From contig NZ_WING01000001.1 of NCBI RefSeq assembly GCF_009793335.1, positions 7,068,001-7,132,000 of the forward strand: a DNA stretch of 64,000 nt. Direction: 5' to 3'. The notes beneath the pieces were generated by a model. It did not search any database. It worked only from the letters and a program-made list of their open reading frames with translations, and was not told the DNA's origin. Position numbers and translations under genes: made by a program. Positions 54,349 through 63,745 of this stretch are shown here, one piece after another. Every line of letters starts with the position of its first letter. Position 1 is the stretch's first letter. The DNA comes from Actinomadura sp. J1-007 (GTDB taxonomy: Bacteria; Actinomycetota; Actinomycetes; Streptosporangiales; Streptosporangiaceae).

Positions 54349-55247
54349 CGGGAGAAGCGCGCCGCCCCACCCTCCGCGCGGCGCGGCTGCCGCGCGGCGC
54401 ACGCGCGCGCGTTGCGTTCAGCCGTTCTCCGGCGCGGGACGAGCAGGCTCGGGGAGGCGGCGCGCCGGACGGCGCTCCGGGCGTGATCGGGGCCGGTGGT
54501 CCCGGGCGCGTGCGCGGCCGCCCCCGCCATCGCGGCGCCCACGATCCCGGCGTTGTTGACCAGCGTCGCCGGGACGATCGGCGCCCGTACCCCTTCGATG
54601 AACGGCACGAACTTCTCGGCCTTCTTGCTCACCCCGCCGCCCACGATGATCAGCGACGGGGAGATCAGCCCCTCCAGGTGCCGCATGTAGTCGCTGAGGC
54701 GCTTGGCCCACTTCTCCCAGCTCAGGTCGTGGTCCTCGCGCGCCTTGGCGGACGCCCGCGACTCGGCGTCGTGGCCGTGCAGCTCCAGATGCCCGAACTC
54801 GGTGTTCGGAACGAGCACCCCGTCGCTGAACAGCGCGCTCCCGATCCCCGTGCCCAGCGTCAGCAGGACGACCGTGCCGCCCCGGTTCCGGCCCGCCCCG
54901 AGGCGCATCTCCGCGATCCCGGCCGCGTCCGCGTCGTTCACCAGCGTCACCGGACGCCCGGTCGCCCGCGCGAACAGCGCCTCCGCGTCCTGGCCGATCC
55001 AGCTCTTCGACACGTTCGCCGCCGACATCGTCACACCGTTGATCACGACGCCGGGGAACGTCACGCCCAGCGGCCCCGTCCAGCCGAAGTGGTCCACCAC
55101 CTGCCGCACCACCTCCGCGACGGCGTCAGGCGTCGAAGGGTGCGGCGTGTCGACGCGGAACCGTTCCGCCAGGAACGCCCCGTCGGACAGATCCACCGGC
55201 GCCCCCTTGATCCCCGTGCCGCCGATGTCCACGCCCAGCATCTCCAT
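54345..55247 (-). CDS. ppgK: Polyphosphate glucokinase (ROK family)
   Basis: A ROK-fold sugar kinase: LGVDIGGTGIKGAPVDL (phosphate 1), VTFPGVVINGVTMSAANVSKSW, VNDADAAGIAEMRLG, and LTLGTGIGSALFSDGVLVPNTEFGHLELHG typical of polyP/ATP glucokinases. ISPSLIIVGGGVSKKAEKF follows. The core ends near residue 250; the last ~50 residues are Arg-rich and atypical, so the natural stop may have been lost to another missing base. ATG 55247 is chosen over 55253 by spacing to AGGG. It phosphorylates glucose with polyphosphate. Confidence 0.9.
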   Translation of the reverse strand: MEMLGVDIGGTGIKGAPVDLSDGAFLAERFRVDTPHPSTPDAVAEVVRQVVDHFGWTGPLGVTFPGVVINGVTMSAANVSKSWIGQDAEALFARATGRPVTLVNDADAAGIAEMRLGAGRNRGGTVVLLTLGTGIGSALFSDGVLVPNTEFGHLELHGHDAESRASAKAREDHDLSWEKWAKRLSDYMRHLEGLISPSLIIVGGGVSKKAEKFVPFIEGVRAPIVPATLVNNAGIVGAAMAGAAAHAPGTTGPDHARSAVRRAASPSLLVPRRRTAERNARACAARQPRRAEGGAARFSR

Positions 55248-55560
55248 GGTCATGCCCTACCCGTGCCCCGATCTTCGCCACTCTAAAGAGCACGCCAAGT
55301 CACCGTCCTTCCCCCGCGCCCGCGCACCGTCCCCGAGCCTCCGCCCCCCTTGAACGCTCCCCAGATCCCCTCTAAGAGACCGACCGCCCATAAGCCCCCC
55401 GCCTTGTGCCCCCTCCGCCCCGCAGAGCCACAGCCCGCCCCTCAGCCCGAAACACGCCCCCTCGCCCACCCCCTCCGCGGTCGCCTCCGCCTCCGAGGTG
55501 AAAGACGCGGGTATCGGCCGGGGGCTTATGGGAACGGGCGCGCCCCGTCAGACTGGGGGC

Positions 55561-56964
55561 GTGAACGACTTCGATCTCGTTGTGCTCGGGTCCGGGCCCG
55601 GCGGGCAGCGCGCCGCGATCGCGGCGGCGAAGCTCGGCCGGCGGGTCGCCATCGTCGACCGCCGGGAGATGATCGGCGGGGTGTGCATCAACACCGGCAC
55701 GATCCCGTCCAAGACGCTCAGGGAGGCCGTGCTCTACCTCACCGGGCTCAGCCAGCGCGAGCTGTACGGGCAGAGCTACCGGGTCAAGGAGGACATCACG
55801 GTCGCCGACCTGGGGATGCGGACCCAGCACGTGATCGGCCGCGAGGTGGACGTCGTCCGCAGCCAGCTCGCCCGCAACCACGTCACCGTCCTCCCGGGCA
55901 CGGGCAGGTTCCTGGAGCCGAACGCGATCGGCGTGGCGGGGGACCGGGACCGCGAGCGCAAGGTCACCGCCGACCGGATCGTGATCGCGACCGGCACCCG
56001 TCCGGCCCGGCCGGGCAGCGTGGAGTTCGACGACCGGACCGTGATCGACTCCGACGGGATCATCCATCTGGAACGGATCCCCGAGACGATGGTCGTGGTC
56101 GGCGCCGGGGTGATCGGGATCGAGTACGCCTCGATGTTCGCCGCGCTCGGCACCAAGGTCACCGTGGTCGAGCGCCGCGACCGGATGCTGGAGTTCTGCG
56201 ATCTGGAGATCGTCGAGGCGCTCAAGTACCACCTGCGCGACCTGGCGGTGACGTTCCGGTTCCGCGAGACGGTCGCCTCGGTCGAGCGGATGGCGCGCGG
56301 CGCGATCACCGTCCTCGAGAGCGGCAAGCGGATCCCGGCCGACACGGTGATGTACTCGGCCGGGCGGCAGGGCATGACGGACGGCCTGGCCCTTGAGGCG
56401 GCGGGCCTGGCCGCCGACCACCGCGGCCGGATCAAGGTGGACGAGAGCTACCGCACCGAGGTCCCGCACATCTACGCGGTCGGCGACGTGATCGGCTTCC
56501 CGTCCCTGGCCGCCACCTCGATGGAGCAGGGCAGGCTCGCCGCCCACCACGCCTGCGGGGAGCCCGTCGCCGAGATCCCCGAACTCCAGCCGATCGGGAT
56601 CTACACGATCCCCGAGGTCAGCTTCGTGGGCCGTACCGAGGACCAGCTCACCGAGGCGAAGGTGCCGTTCGAGGTGGGGATCTCCCGCTACCGCGAGCTG
56701 GCGCGCGGGCAGATCATCGGCGACTCGTACGGGATGCTGAAGCTCCTGGTCTCGCCCGAGGACCACTCGCTGCTCGGCGTGCACGTCTTCGGCACCGGAG
56801 CCACCGAACTGGTCCACATCGGACAGACCGTGATGGGCTGCGGCGGAACGGTCGACTACCTCGTCAACGCCGTCTTCAACTATCCGACGCTCGCCGAGTC
56901 GTACAAGGTGGCGGCGCTGGACGCCATGAACAAGATGCGCCACATAGCGCGCCTAACGGAATGA
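55561..56964 (+). CDS. sthA: Soluble pyridine nucleotide transhydrogenase
   Basis: A 467-residue flavoprotein disulfide reductase-fold enzyme. FAD motif VVLGSGPGGQRAAIAAAKLG; the redox pair is changed to GGVCINTGTIPSKTLREAV, the Sth signature (only one cysteine). NAD domain VVVGAGVIGIEYASMFAALG and the C-terminal dimer domain TELVHIGQTVMGCGGTVDYLVNAVFNYPTLAE follow. It moves hydride between NADPH and NAD. The GTG at 55561 starts right before the FAD strand. Confidence 0.95.
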   Translation: MNDFDLVVLGSGPGGQRAAIAAAKLGRRVAIVDRREMIGGVCINTGTIPSKTLREAVLYLTGLSQRELYGQSYRVKEDITVADLGMRTQHVIGREVDVVRSQLARNHVTVLPGTGRFLEPNAIGVAGDRDRERKVTADRIVIATGTRPARPGSVEFDDRTVIDSDGIIHLERIPETMVVVGAGVIGIEYASMFAALGTKVTVVERRDRMLEFCDLEIVEALKYHLRDLAVTFRFRETVASVERMARGAITVLESGKRIPADTVMYSAGRQGMTDGLALEAAGLAADHRGRIKVDESYRTEVPHIYAVGDVIGFPSLAATSMEQGRLAAHHACGEPVAEIPELQPIGIYTIPEVSFVGRTEDQLTEAKVPFEVGISRYRELARGQIIGDSYGMLKLLVSPEDHSLLGVHVFGTGATELVHIGQTVMGCGGTVDYLVNAVFNYPTLAESYKVAALDAMNKMRHIARLTE

Positions 56965-56995
56965 CCCCGTCGATCTCACTCCGGCCCCTCCGGGA

Positions 56996-57415
56996 TCAGG
57001 AGGGCCAGAGCAGGTTCTCCAGCTCGGCGTCGATGTCGATGAACTGCGACTCCTGCCCGGCCGGGACCGCCTGGTACGTGCGGTGCAGGAAATCGGCCAG
57101 GGGAGACAGCGGCACTTCGAACAGCGCGTTGCCGAAGGGCGACGACAGGGCGATGTTGAGGGTGTTCTCGTCCTCGGGCGAGGCCGGCCACACCTCCACG
57201 TCGCCGTCCCCGACCTTGCGCACGATGCCGACGGTGAGAAGTTCGCGAGCGAAGATCCACTCCACCGGCTCGTCGTCGCCGACGTAGAAGGCCATGCGGA
57301 TGGCGTACGGGTCGTCGGCCGCGTACTCCAGCCCGGCGAGCAGGGGGACGGTCGTGCGGTCAGGGACGACGAGACGAAGGCCCAGCTCCGCTGAGACGGT
57401 GGTGCTGCTGTTCAT
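56996..57415 (-). CDS. SsgA-like sporulation/cell division regulator (SsgB-like)
   Basis: A 139-residue SsgA-like protein: STTVSAELGLRLVVPDRTTV, DDPYAIRMAFYVGDDEPVEWIFAREL, GDVEVWPASPED, LSSPFGNALFEVPL and FIDIDAELENLLWPS. The family occurs in morphologically complex actinomycetes and controls septum placement in sporulation. SsgB-like length and sequence make it an SsgB candidate. ATG 57415 is used; 57421 is an alternative. Confidence 0.92.
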   Translation of the reverse strand: MNSSTTVSAELGLRLVVPDRTTVPLLAGLEYAADDPYAIRMAFYVGDDEPVEWIFARELLTVGIVRKVGDGDVEVWPASPEDENTLNIALSSPFGNALFEVPLSPLADFLHRTYQAVPAGQESQFIDIDAELENLLWPS

Positions 57416-57421
57416 GAGCAT

Positions 57422-57723
57422 TCCTTCAGACGTCGGTCCCGCTGGCGCGCGGGCGTTCCGGTGGGAACTTCATCCCCTCTCACGGATGTCCCCGCGATCT
57501 ATGACGCGTAACTGAGGGAAGTTGTGGGAACATTCCGCCACCCTTGCCCTATGTGATCTATCTCACGTTCGCAAAAGTGCTCTCTGACCTGGGCAAAGTG
57601 GACGAAAACGGAACCCCGTGGGGGCTCCCGGGCGTTGGGAGGACGACACCGGCCGTCAGGGTGTGTGAGGATCGGCGGGGCATACCCGCCGTACCGGCCG
57701 TCCTCCTGGCATAGGGTAATAAC
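57422..57723. other. 302-bp gap between the SsgA-like and PGPGW-protein genes
   Basis: It holds the divergent upstream regions of two genes and an AT-richer stretch (57500-57600) likely to contain the SsgA-like promoter. I see no additional gene or repeat. Confidence 0.4.
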
Positions 57724-58190
57724 GTGGCGATCAACCATGAAAAGGATGTCCCGGCGGCGCTCGGCGAGGACCTCCCCCCGCCCGACGCGCAGGTCGAGGA
57801 CGAGCCCAACGTCTTCGTGCGCTTCCGCGAGACCATCCGCCGCAACGCCCTGCTCAACACCACGTGGCGGATCGGCGTCTTCACCGTCGGGTGACCGTCC
57901 TCGCGGGCGGCCTGGTGATGATGGTCGCCCCCGGCCCCGGCATCCTCGGCATCCTCGTGGGCCTCGCGATCCTGGCGACCGAGTTCGCCTGGGCCCAGCG
58001 CGCCCTGCACCACGCCAAGGCCGCCGCCGAACGGGCCAAGGAGAAGGCGCTCGACCCCCGCACCAAGCGCCGCAACACCATCGTGGCCGTCCTCGGCGGC
58101 CTGCTCGCCGGCGCCGTCGTCATCGCCTACCTGGTCGTCTACGGATTCAACCTGCCGTGGAACGTCGAGGACCTCACCTTCTGGAGCTGA
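57724..58190 (+). CDS. TIGR02611/PGPGW-type membrane protein, one frameshift
   Basis: An N-terminal soluble part (MAINHEKDVPAALGEDLPPP ... FVRFRETIRRNALLNTTWRI) then, after a missing G at 57889-57891, RVTVLAGGLVMMVAPGPGILG with the PGPG signature, a first helix, LDPRTKRRNT linker and a second helix ending VYGFNLPWNVEDLTFWS. Total about 155 residues. The family is widespread in actinobacteria without known function. Confidence 0.85.
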
Positions 58191-58214
58191 TCGTCCATCA
58201 CTTAGCGTGATGGT

Positions 58215-59256
58215 ATGGCGCACCTCACTCCGGAACACGCCCGCCGCCGCACCCCGGCCGAACACTGGGCCGCGTTCCGCGAGTCGCCGTTCGTCCCGGC
58301 GGTGGTCCTGCTGTTCATCCTGGCCGCCGCCGCGGGGCTGTTCGCGGGCTCGTACTGCTACGCGCTCGCCAACCCCGTCCCGCACCACGTCCCCGTCGCC
58401 GTCACCGGCCACGGGCAGTCGAACCACTTCACCAGGTCCATCGACAAGCGCCTGGACGCCTCCCTCTCCGTCCACCCGTACTCCTCGTACGCCGCCGCCC
58501 GCAGGGCCGTCGAACAGCAGAAGGAGTTCGCCGTCCTCGACCTCCAGGGCACCCGCGCCACCCTGGACGTCGCGGCCGCCGCCGGCGCCTCCGTCGCCCG
58601 CCTCCTCGTCGAGGCCGCCCCCGTCGCGGGCCGCGAGGTCGGCGTCCCGGTCCAGGTCCGCGACATCAAGCCGCTCCAGTCGTCCGACCCCCAGGGCCTG
58701 GCGATCTTCTACATCTCCCTCGCCGCCGTGATCATCGGCTTCGTGGGCGCGATCCAGCTCAGCGTGCACGCCCGCGCCCTCAACGCCGGCGAACGCATCG
58801 CGTTCATCGCCGCCTACGCCGTACTCGGCGGCTTCACGATCTGCGCCATCGTCGACTGGCTCCTCGGCGTCCTCGACCTGCCGTTCAAGGAATCCTGGGC
58901 CATCCTGGCCCTCACCATGTTCTGCAGCGGCATGGTCTTCACGATGTTCAACACCCTCGTCGGCCGCTGGGCCATGATCCCCACCTGGGGCCTGATGGTC
59001 CTCATCGGCAACCCGTCCTCAGGCGGCGCCGTCTCCTGGCCCCTCCTGCCGTCCCCCTCGGCGCCATCGGCCGCTGGCTCCCCCGGGCGCCTCCGTCAAC
59101 GCCCAGCACACCGCCATCTACTTCGGCGGCCACCAGCACGTCCTCCCGTTCGTCATCCTCGCCGTCTGGACCCTGGTCGCGACCACCGTCTTCGTCGTCT
59201 GGCGCCACCGCCACCCCGGCGGCCGCACCAAGACCCCCGCCCACGCGGCCCCATAA
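58215..59256 (+). CDS. ABC-2/YhgE-like membrane protein, two frameshifts
   Basis: About 347 residues: N-terminal helix (FVPAVVLLFILAAAAGLFAG), an extracytoplasmic domain (HVPVAVTGHG ... GVPVQVRDIKPLQSSDPQGL) and five C-terminal helices. Two missing C's (59053-59057 and 59080-59084) separate GNPSSGGAVSWPLLPSPLG from GASVNAQHTAIYFGGHQHVL. The tail VFVVWRHRHPGG ends at TAA 59254. The layout resembles YhgE/Pip-like and ABC-2 permease-type proteins; transport role unproven. Confidence 0.75.
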
Positions 59257-59324
59257 CGAGGCGCGAACACCCCGCCACATGCGCTAGAGTTTCGGACGTC
59301 GGAACGCCTCACCGCGCTCCGCCA

Positions 59325-59396
59325 GGGCGATTAGCTCAGTGGGAGAGCGCTTCGTTCACACCGAAGAGGTCACTGGTTCGAACCCAGTATCGCCCA
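59325..59396 (+). tRNA. tRNA-Val (CAC)
   Basis: 72-nt cloverleaf: acceptor GGGCGAT/ATCGCCC, D-arm AGCTCAGTGGGAGAGC, anticodon stem CTTCG/CGAAG with loop TTCACAC (anticodon CAC), T-arm CTGGTTCGAACCCAG. The 3' side borders a region with degenerate genes, a common target site for integration. Confidence 0.95.
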
Positions 59397-59408
59397 CCCC
59401 CACCCCAC

Positions 59409-59438
59409 AGGCCCTCCCGCACCACAGCGGCAGGGCCT
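59409..59438 (+). terminator. Hairpin terminator after tRNA-Val
   Basis: AGGCCCT (59409-59415), 16-base loop, AGGGCCT (59432-59438), then TCTTG. It lies 12 bp after the tRNA end. The same AGGCCCT/AGGGCCT stem type follows the other tRNA unit at 43414. Confidence 0.7.
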
Positions 59439-59477
59439 TCTTGATCGACTGGGAGATTCTGGGAGATCATCTCCCTC

Positions 59478-59938
59478 TCACCCAACTGAGGTCACAAGAA
59501 CGACCGGGCGGACGTTCCACACCGGTCCCAGGCGTCTGCCCGGGGCCAGGGCACGGGCGACCTCGGCGCGGCCCGGCGCGCGTCGACCCAGTGCCACGCC
59601 TGGGACACCAGCACGGCGTCGAAGCTGCTGTCGGGCAGCGGGATCGATTCCCCGCTACCCGCCAGAGCACGCACCTGAGGCACCGCCGCGACCAGTTGCG
59701 CCCGCATACCGCGCGATGGTTCCACCGCCGTCACTTCCAGCCCACGGGCCCGCAGTTGCCGGGTCAGCTTGCCGGTGCCCGCCCCAAGGTCGAGCACTCG
59801 GTGCCCCGTACCGGCGACCAGCCAGTCCACCGCCTCTGCCGGATACTGCGGACGCCCAGGCTCGTAAGCGCCTGCCGCAGCGCCGAACGATGCGGCCTGC
59901 GCTGCCCGGTCATACTCACCCGCCGTTCCGCTCGCCAC
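59478..59938 (-). pseudogene. Truncated SAM-dependent methyltransferase
   Basis: The N-terminal part is a class I methyltransferase: AASFGAAAGAYEPGRPQYP, VLDLGAGTGKLTRQLRARGL (SAM site), VTAVEPSRGM and FDAVLVSQAWHWVD. After a frameshift near 59575 come AEVARALAPGRRLGPVWNV and then only RPVVLVTSVG before the stop at 59478. Roughly 90-100 C-terminal residues of the usual domain are absent, ending close to the tRNA-Val terminator. It is probably a gene cut by recombination. Confidence 0.65.
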
Positions 59939-60199
59939 GAGCGAAACCCTAGCCAGAAGCACTGTTCCCACCGCGCTCCCAGGACCACCCCACGAGGCAG
60001 TCGACCCGGTATGCCCAGCGGGATTCGGAGGTGGCCCGACGATCTGCGGACTGAACAAGGACCAACAGAGTAGGTAGGCCGCGGTTTCGTGCTGGGATGG
60101 AGGTATGGAGAGCGATGCCTCCCTCCCACCATGCCGTCCGCGTCTCCAGGGCGCAGCAGGGCCCGGACAGAGGACTTCCACGAGGCTGGGCGGTGCTGG

Positions 60200-60682
60200 G
60201 TGAACACGGGTGACACCGGCAGGGGCGACCAGCAGATGCTGATCTGGCTGAGCCTTCCCTTCGGCCTGCTCCTCGCGCACATCGTCCACCAGGTCGGCGG
60301 TCTGGGCTTGTGGGCGTCGGCGCCGGTGTTCCTCGCCGTGACCGGTTCGGTGCACCTGGTGTGGGAGGCCGCACGGCGGTACGCGTACCTTCTGCGGGTT
60401 GTGCGGCTGGCCGTCGGGGTTGGAGTCGCCGGGTTCTGTTTCTTCTTCTCCGCCGTGGCGGCCTTGCCGCCTGGCGCCTACCACGATGTAGGGCCGGGAA
60501 CGGCCATCGACGATTACTCCAACCCTCTCACCTTCTGGCAGCTGTTCATCTCGTTGGCGTGTGGGCTCGCCGCCTGCGCGGCATTCCGCGCGATCATGGG
60601 TTGGCGCGTGCGGTCACTGTGGCTCTGCTGCGGCCTGACCTTTCCCCTCTGCAAGGTCCTGCTGGACATCTTTGTCATCTGA
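60200..60682 (+). CDS. Hypothetical membrane protein
   Basis: About 160 residues with four hydrophobic helices (MLIWLSLPFGLLLAHIVHQV, LWASAPVFLAVTGSVHLVW, LAVGVGVAGFCFFFSAVAAL, LFISLACGLAACAAFRAIM) and a C-terminal one. Not recognised. Start uncertain: GTG 60200 or ATG 60236. Its GC is a little lower than that of neighbouring genes. Confidence 0.6.
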   Translation: MNTGDTGRGDQQMLIWLSLPFGLLLAHIVHQVGGLGLWASAPVFLAVTGSVHLVWEAARRYAYLLRVVRLAVGVGVAGFCFFFSAVAALPPGAYHDVGPGTAIDDYSNPLTFWQLFISLACGLAACAAFRAIMGWRVRSLWLCCGLTFPLCKVLLDIFVI

Positions 60683-61097
60683 CCAAGATCATCCGACCCG
60701 GGATCATCTGATCACGGCGGTCGGGTGAGCGGACAGGCCCGCCAGGAAGATGTATGCCGGTGGAATGCGCCGATCACATCGTGATCGGCCGCCTGGACCC
60801 TGACCCTGGACCACGCCCGGCAACGCTGCCATACCGACTACACCGATGCCGAGCTGGCCCATCACCGGATCGACAGCCCGTCCCGAACGTCACGGCGGAT
60901 GACCGCGTGCAGCCCGATCTTGGACTGCCGCGCCATTCGCCCCCCTCACGCCGGGTGGCACAGCCGGTACTCCCACCGGGAGCCCGAGAGTTGCTGGAAC
61001 TCATCAACACAGCAGCCCAACGGCCAGGGCGTTGCCCAAACTCATCAACGAACGTTGCCGATACGCGCAGACGAAACCAGTCGTAGCGGCTCCGTCT
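60683..61097. other. 415-bp region with no intact gene, possible coding remnant
   Basis: There is no complete gene. A short stretch near 60800-60880 on the plus strand reads TLDHARQRCHTDYTDAEL, which looks like coding sequence but has no start or extension. Probably decayed DNA between the tRNA and the caspase module. Confidence 0.35.
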
Positions 61098-62470
61098 CTA
61101 CTCGTCCAGCCGTGGGTCTCTGCCGGAGGTGTCCTCGCGGGTGGGGTCCCACAGGGGGCCTGCGAAAAGTTCCACGGCTGCGATGAACTCCTCCTGGTCG
61201 CCGACCGCGGCTGGTACCGCCGGGAAGACCACGTACGCGCCGAACTCCTCGTGGTAGGGCAGTTTCGCCTTCCTCGGCAGGGTGTAGCCCTCGGCCAGCC
61301 ATGCCAGCAGGTGATCCTGGAGTGTCGCGTTATCGCCTCTGCCGACCCGGACGCCGCGGATCCCGACGCGAGTGATGTGCCGCCAGGGGATGCGCGTGGT
61401 GTCGTTCTCGGTGCCGACCTCCAGCCCGTTGGGATCCAGCACCAGCCGGGGGGTCTCTCGCGGCACCAGTAACAGCACGACCAGGAAGGTGATGAAGACG
61501 CCCTCGCTGATGTGCGCGGCGATCGACCATCCGCTCCCCAGGCTCATGGCGACCGCTCCCGGCACCAGGCTGAACGCCAGAAAGACCGCGATGGACAGGC
61601 ACATTTCGCCGAGTCCCACGCCGTTCAGGTCGGTGGGGAAGCGGGCCATCGGCGTCACGCCGGCCATCGGCTGCGGTGGCGCACCGGCCAGGGTGCGGGG
61701 CGCGGTCGTGGCATCGGCGGCCACGACGGGACGCAGCAGGGACAGATCGCCCGCCGTGTTGATGACCCGCTGCTGGGGGCGGGGCATCCCGCCGCGCGCG
61801 CAGGCCGCGTCCAGCTCGCGGAACAGCGCGTCCAGCGTGGGCGGTTCGCCCATGCCCGCCCGGTACCGGTTCAGCGTCCGCAGCAGTTCCCCGGTGAACG
61901 CCGTGTACCTGCGGCCGAGCGGCGAGTGCGCGGTCGCGTTGGCCGAAGTCGACGTGAGGGTGTAGGTGCCGGCGACGTTCAGCTCGCCGCTCATCAGCGA
62001 GGACGGATCGGCCATCGCTTCGAACGCCCGGCCGGAGAAGCAGCAGTCCAGTATCAGCAGCGGACGGCCGCGGGACTGCCCGCGATCTCCTCGCGGACCC
62101 GTTCGAACGGCAGGCCGCCGTAGCCGACCGTCGCGGGGCTGCTGGCCGTGACGGCAAGGTGGAGTCGGCCGCGCGTGTCGAGCAGGCCGTGCCCCGAGAA
62201 GTACACCAGCAGCACATCGGTGGCCCACCGGGCGGTGTCGGCGATCCGTACGCCCAACTCGCGCGGTTCGCGCACGTCCTCGACGAGGTCGCACAGCTCC
62301 GGGGAGAAGACGCCGCGCTCCGCGTCCGTGAGCAGGCCGCGCAGCGCGACCAGGTTGTTGTGCACCGAGGGAAGGTCGGGCAACTGGCCGGACTCGTAGG
62401 TTCCGGTGCCGATCAGCAGCGCCGCGGACCGTCTCCGGTCAGGGAGTCGCACCACCGGTCGCCCCTTCAC
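61098..62470 (-). CDS. Caspase-family peptidase with transmembrane and C-terminal PH-like region, one frameshift
   Basis: A C14 caspase-like domain: SAALLIGTGTYESGQLPDLP, the His in LLVYFSGHGLLD (about residue 90) and, after a missing base near 62072, the Cys in PLLILDCCFSGRAF. C-terminal to it are a Pro/Ala linker, two membrane helices (LSIAVFLAFSLVPGAVAMSL; ISEGVFITFLVVLLLV) and a PH-like end domain (LVLDPNGLEVGTENDTTRIP ...). It would cleave proteins on activation at the membrane. The ATG shares ATGA with the EACC1-like gene; such pairs are described as biological conflict effectors. Confidence 0.87.
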
Positions 62471-62852
62471 TCCGTTCCGGTGTCCGCATCCTCACCCGTC
62501 AGCCGCCGGACGTCCTCGATGACCGCCTCCGGATCACGGGCCCGCTCCACGGTCACCTCGACGCTGCCGCCGTCCGGCCGGGTCACCTTCACGCGCACGT
62601 CCGCGGTGCGGTGCCGCAGCCATACCGACAGCGAACGAGCCAGCACCGCGCCCACTCCGCCGCTGCCCAGCGCGACGGCCAGCCCGTCGAACGCGGCGCC
62701 CATCTCCCGCGCTCCACCGGCGCCCGAACCAGCTCCACCCGTCCCCGCAGTACGTCCTCACGCCGCAGCCAGTCACTCAGCGAACGAAGGTCGTCCTCAC
62801 CGCCGTCCGGTACCGTGATGGCGACCTTCTCCCACACCCGAGCCTCGGTCAT
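62467..62852 (-). CDS. EACC1-like (effector-associated constant component) protein, one frameshift
   Basis: About 128 residues: MTEARVWEKVAITVPDGGED, LRSLSDWLRREDVLRGRVEL, then after a missing G at 62706-62708, MGAAFDGLAVALGSGGVGAV, SLSVWLRHRTADVRVKV and EVTVERARDPEAVIEDVRRL. This matches, from memory, the EACC1 component found next to caspase, trypsin or other effectors in actinobacterial NTP-dependent or simplified conflict systems, thought to link sensor and effector. It overlaps the caspase gene by 4 bp. Confidence 0.8.
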
Positions 62853-62989
62853 CCCGCCAGCTTCGGCCAGTTCCCTCCAACCGGCAAGCGCTTTCCGTAC
62901 GCTCCCAGCGGTCGTCCAGAAACCGCGCCCGACGCAGGCCGGCCCTAGGGGTTGGGCGTGCCAGCCGCTTCTCCAGCGCCGACAGCGCA

Positions 62990-63394
62990 AGCATCTGGTG
63001 CTTGGCCTTCTCGCTGCGGCCGTAGGTGTGGCAGAACGCCCGGTCAGGTGAGGTGTCGGCGTCCGGCCGCAACCACGGCGACACATCGACCGCCAGCACG
63101 ATCTGCCCATCGGCCGCCAGGGGCAACGGCAGCGCGGCCAGCGCCCACCGCAACTGCTCCGCATCGATACGCCCGCAATTCAACGCGTCGTGCATCGCCC
63201 ATGACCACGGCGATGCTCGGGCGCCAGTGCCAGATCCACCAGAGTCCGGACCGGCCCGTCGGTGCACAACACCGCGTCCGCCAGCTCAAACAGCACGCAT
63301 CCGCCCGTCCGGTCAGGCACCCGTAGAACTCCGCCCGGAACCCGGTCAACACCCCAAGCTCCTCGACACGCACCCGCGCATCCAGAAGGTTCAA
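62990..63394 (-). pseudogene. Transposase remnant (IS701-like, DDE_5 type)
   Basis: Fragments in three frames match the N-terminus of a common actinobacterial transposase: VEELGVLTGFRAEFYGCLTG, LFELADAVLCTDGPVRTLVD, LALAPEHRRGHG, GRIDAEQLRWALAALPLPLA and IVLAVDVSPWLRPDADTSPDRAFCHTYGR split by the shifts. It ends abruptly after YGRSEKAKHQM. No terminal repeats are seen. It is a decayed, truncated copy, located just upstream of the conflict-type module. Confidence 0.75.
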
Positions 63395-63745
63395 CCCCTC
63401 AACGACCTTAACCGCCGGTCACCCGTTCACGACGGCACCGTCCACCACCGGGCTGGTTGTACGCGTGGTTCCTGGCCCCACTCGGAGGTGGGGGGAGACG
63501 TTGCGGCTGCCCGGCCCGCTCGCCCACATTCCGCAGTAGCAGCGGCGAAATTTTCTCCGGCGGTGCCGAGTTACACTCCTACGATCGCGAAAAGCGATGT
63601 TCCGCGGGTCCACCCGGCGGACATCGTTCGTACACCGATGCAGATGGTTCTGATCGGTGAGCGTCTCCTTGCCGAGATCGGGCATCCGGCCCGCCTTCGG
63701 CGCTGACCATCGCCGGCGCGTGTCGGCGCGACAGAGGAGCGCACA
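63395..63745. other. 351-bp region without an intact gene
   Basis: Lies between the transposase remnant and the monooxygenase gene. An AT-richer stretch at 63540-63610 may include the monooxygenase promoter. I see no supported gene. Confidence 0.35.
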
